This document shows, piece after piece, positions 5,936 through 5,937 of a stretch of DNA of 5,937 nt. Origin of the DNA: Halobacteriales archaeon. Its GTDB lineage: Archaea > Thermoplasmatota > SW-10-69-26 > JACQPN01 > JAIVGT01. Numbering within the stretch: position 1 is the stretch's first letter; each line of letters starts with the position of its first letter. The position numbers and the translations under genes were made by a program. Below the pieces are notes generated by a model, which searched no databases, was not told the origin of the DNA, and was given only the letters and a program-made list of their open reading frames with translations. Where the stretch lies: positions 1 through 5,937 of the forward strand of contig JAIVGT010000061.1 in assembly GCA_020201485.1 (NCBI GenBank). The letters are read 5' to 3'.

Positions 5936-5937
5936 GC

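Noticed and set aside
1..5937. RNA genes, CRISPR arrays, insertion sequences, attachment sites or a replication origin.
   Set aside because: Nearly the whole window is taken up by two coding frames; no tRNA-like cloverleaf, regularly spaced repeats, terminal inverted repeats or transposase motifs were seen.

Overview
This very GC-rich window holds two divergent genes separated by a short control region. A SAM-dependent tRNA methyltransferase of the Trm5 (m1G37) family lies on the plus strand at the right. Bacteria normally use the unrelated TrmD for this step, so Trm5 next to non-ATG starts and possible TATA-like elements points to an archaeon. A high-GC euryarchaeal or Thermoplasmatota-type lineage is my guess. 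The proteins are not acidic enough to suggest haloarchaea, and the lineage stays uncertain.

From about 4776 down to base 1, and on past the left edge, one unbroken reading frame on the minus strand encodes a giant exported multicopper oxidase (MCO) of at least 1592 residues. It is easy to miss because it has no stop codon inside the window, and because the GC-rich antisense strand carries long spurious open frames. The chain is built as ceruloplasmin-like pairs of cupredoxin domains: module A (d1-d2), module B (d3-d4) and module C (d5 plus the start of d6, cut by the window edge). Module A has all four copper motifs (HIH, HSH, HxxHxHG, HCHxxxHxxxGM). Module B keeps only the first-domain pair (HIH, HDH). 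In module C the first-domain motifs are gone.

Loss and retention follow the domain interfaces expected in a ceruloplasmin-like ring. Copper half-sites remain on d1, d2 and d3, and both sides of d4-d5 are lost. I infer a trinuclear centre at d2-d3 and predict a second at d6-d1, with d6 lying outside the window. Domain d3 also carries an insertion of about 160 residues, made of two tandem beta-rich repeats, exactly between its two copper motifs. A linker of about 180 residues joins modules A and B. Size and layout recall the giant MCOs of the MofA/MnxG type implicated in Mn(II) oxidation, but the substrate cannot be read from the sequence.

The region between the genes (4777-4906) contains two short A/T-rich TATA-like elements and an 18-bp inverted repeat. 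I see no RNA genes, CRISPR arrays, insertion sequences or replication origins. The two genes have no evident functional link: one is housekeeping tRNA modification, the other accessory extracellular metal or phenol oxidation.
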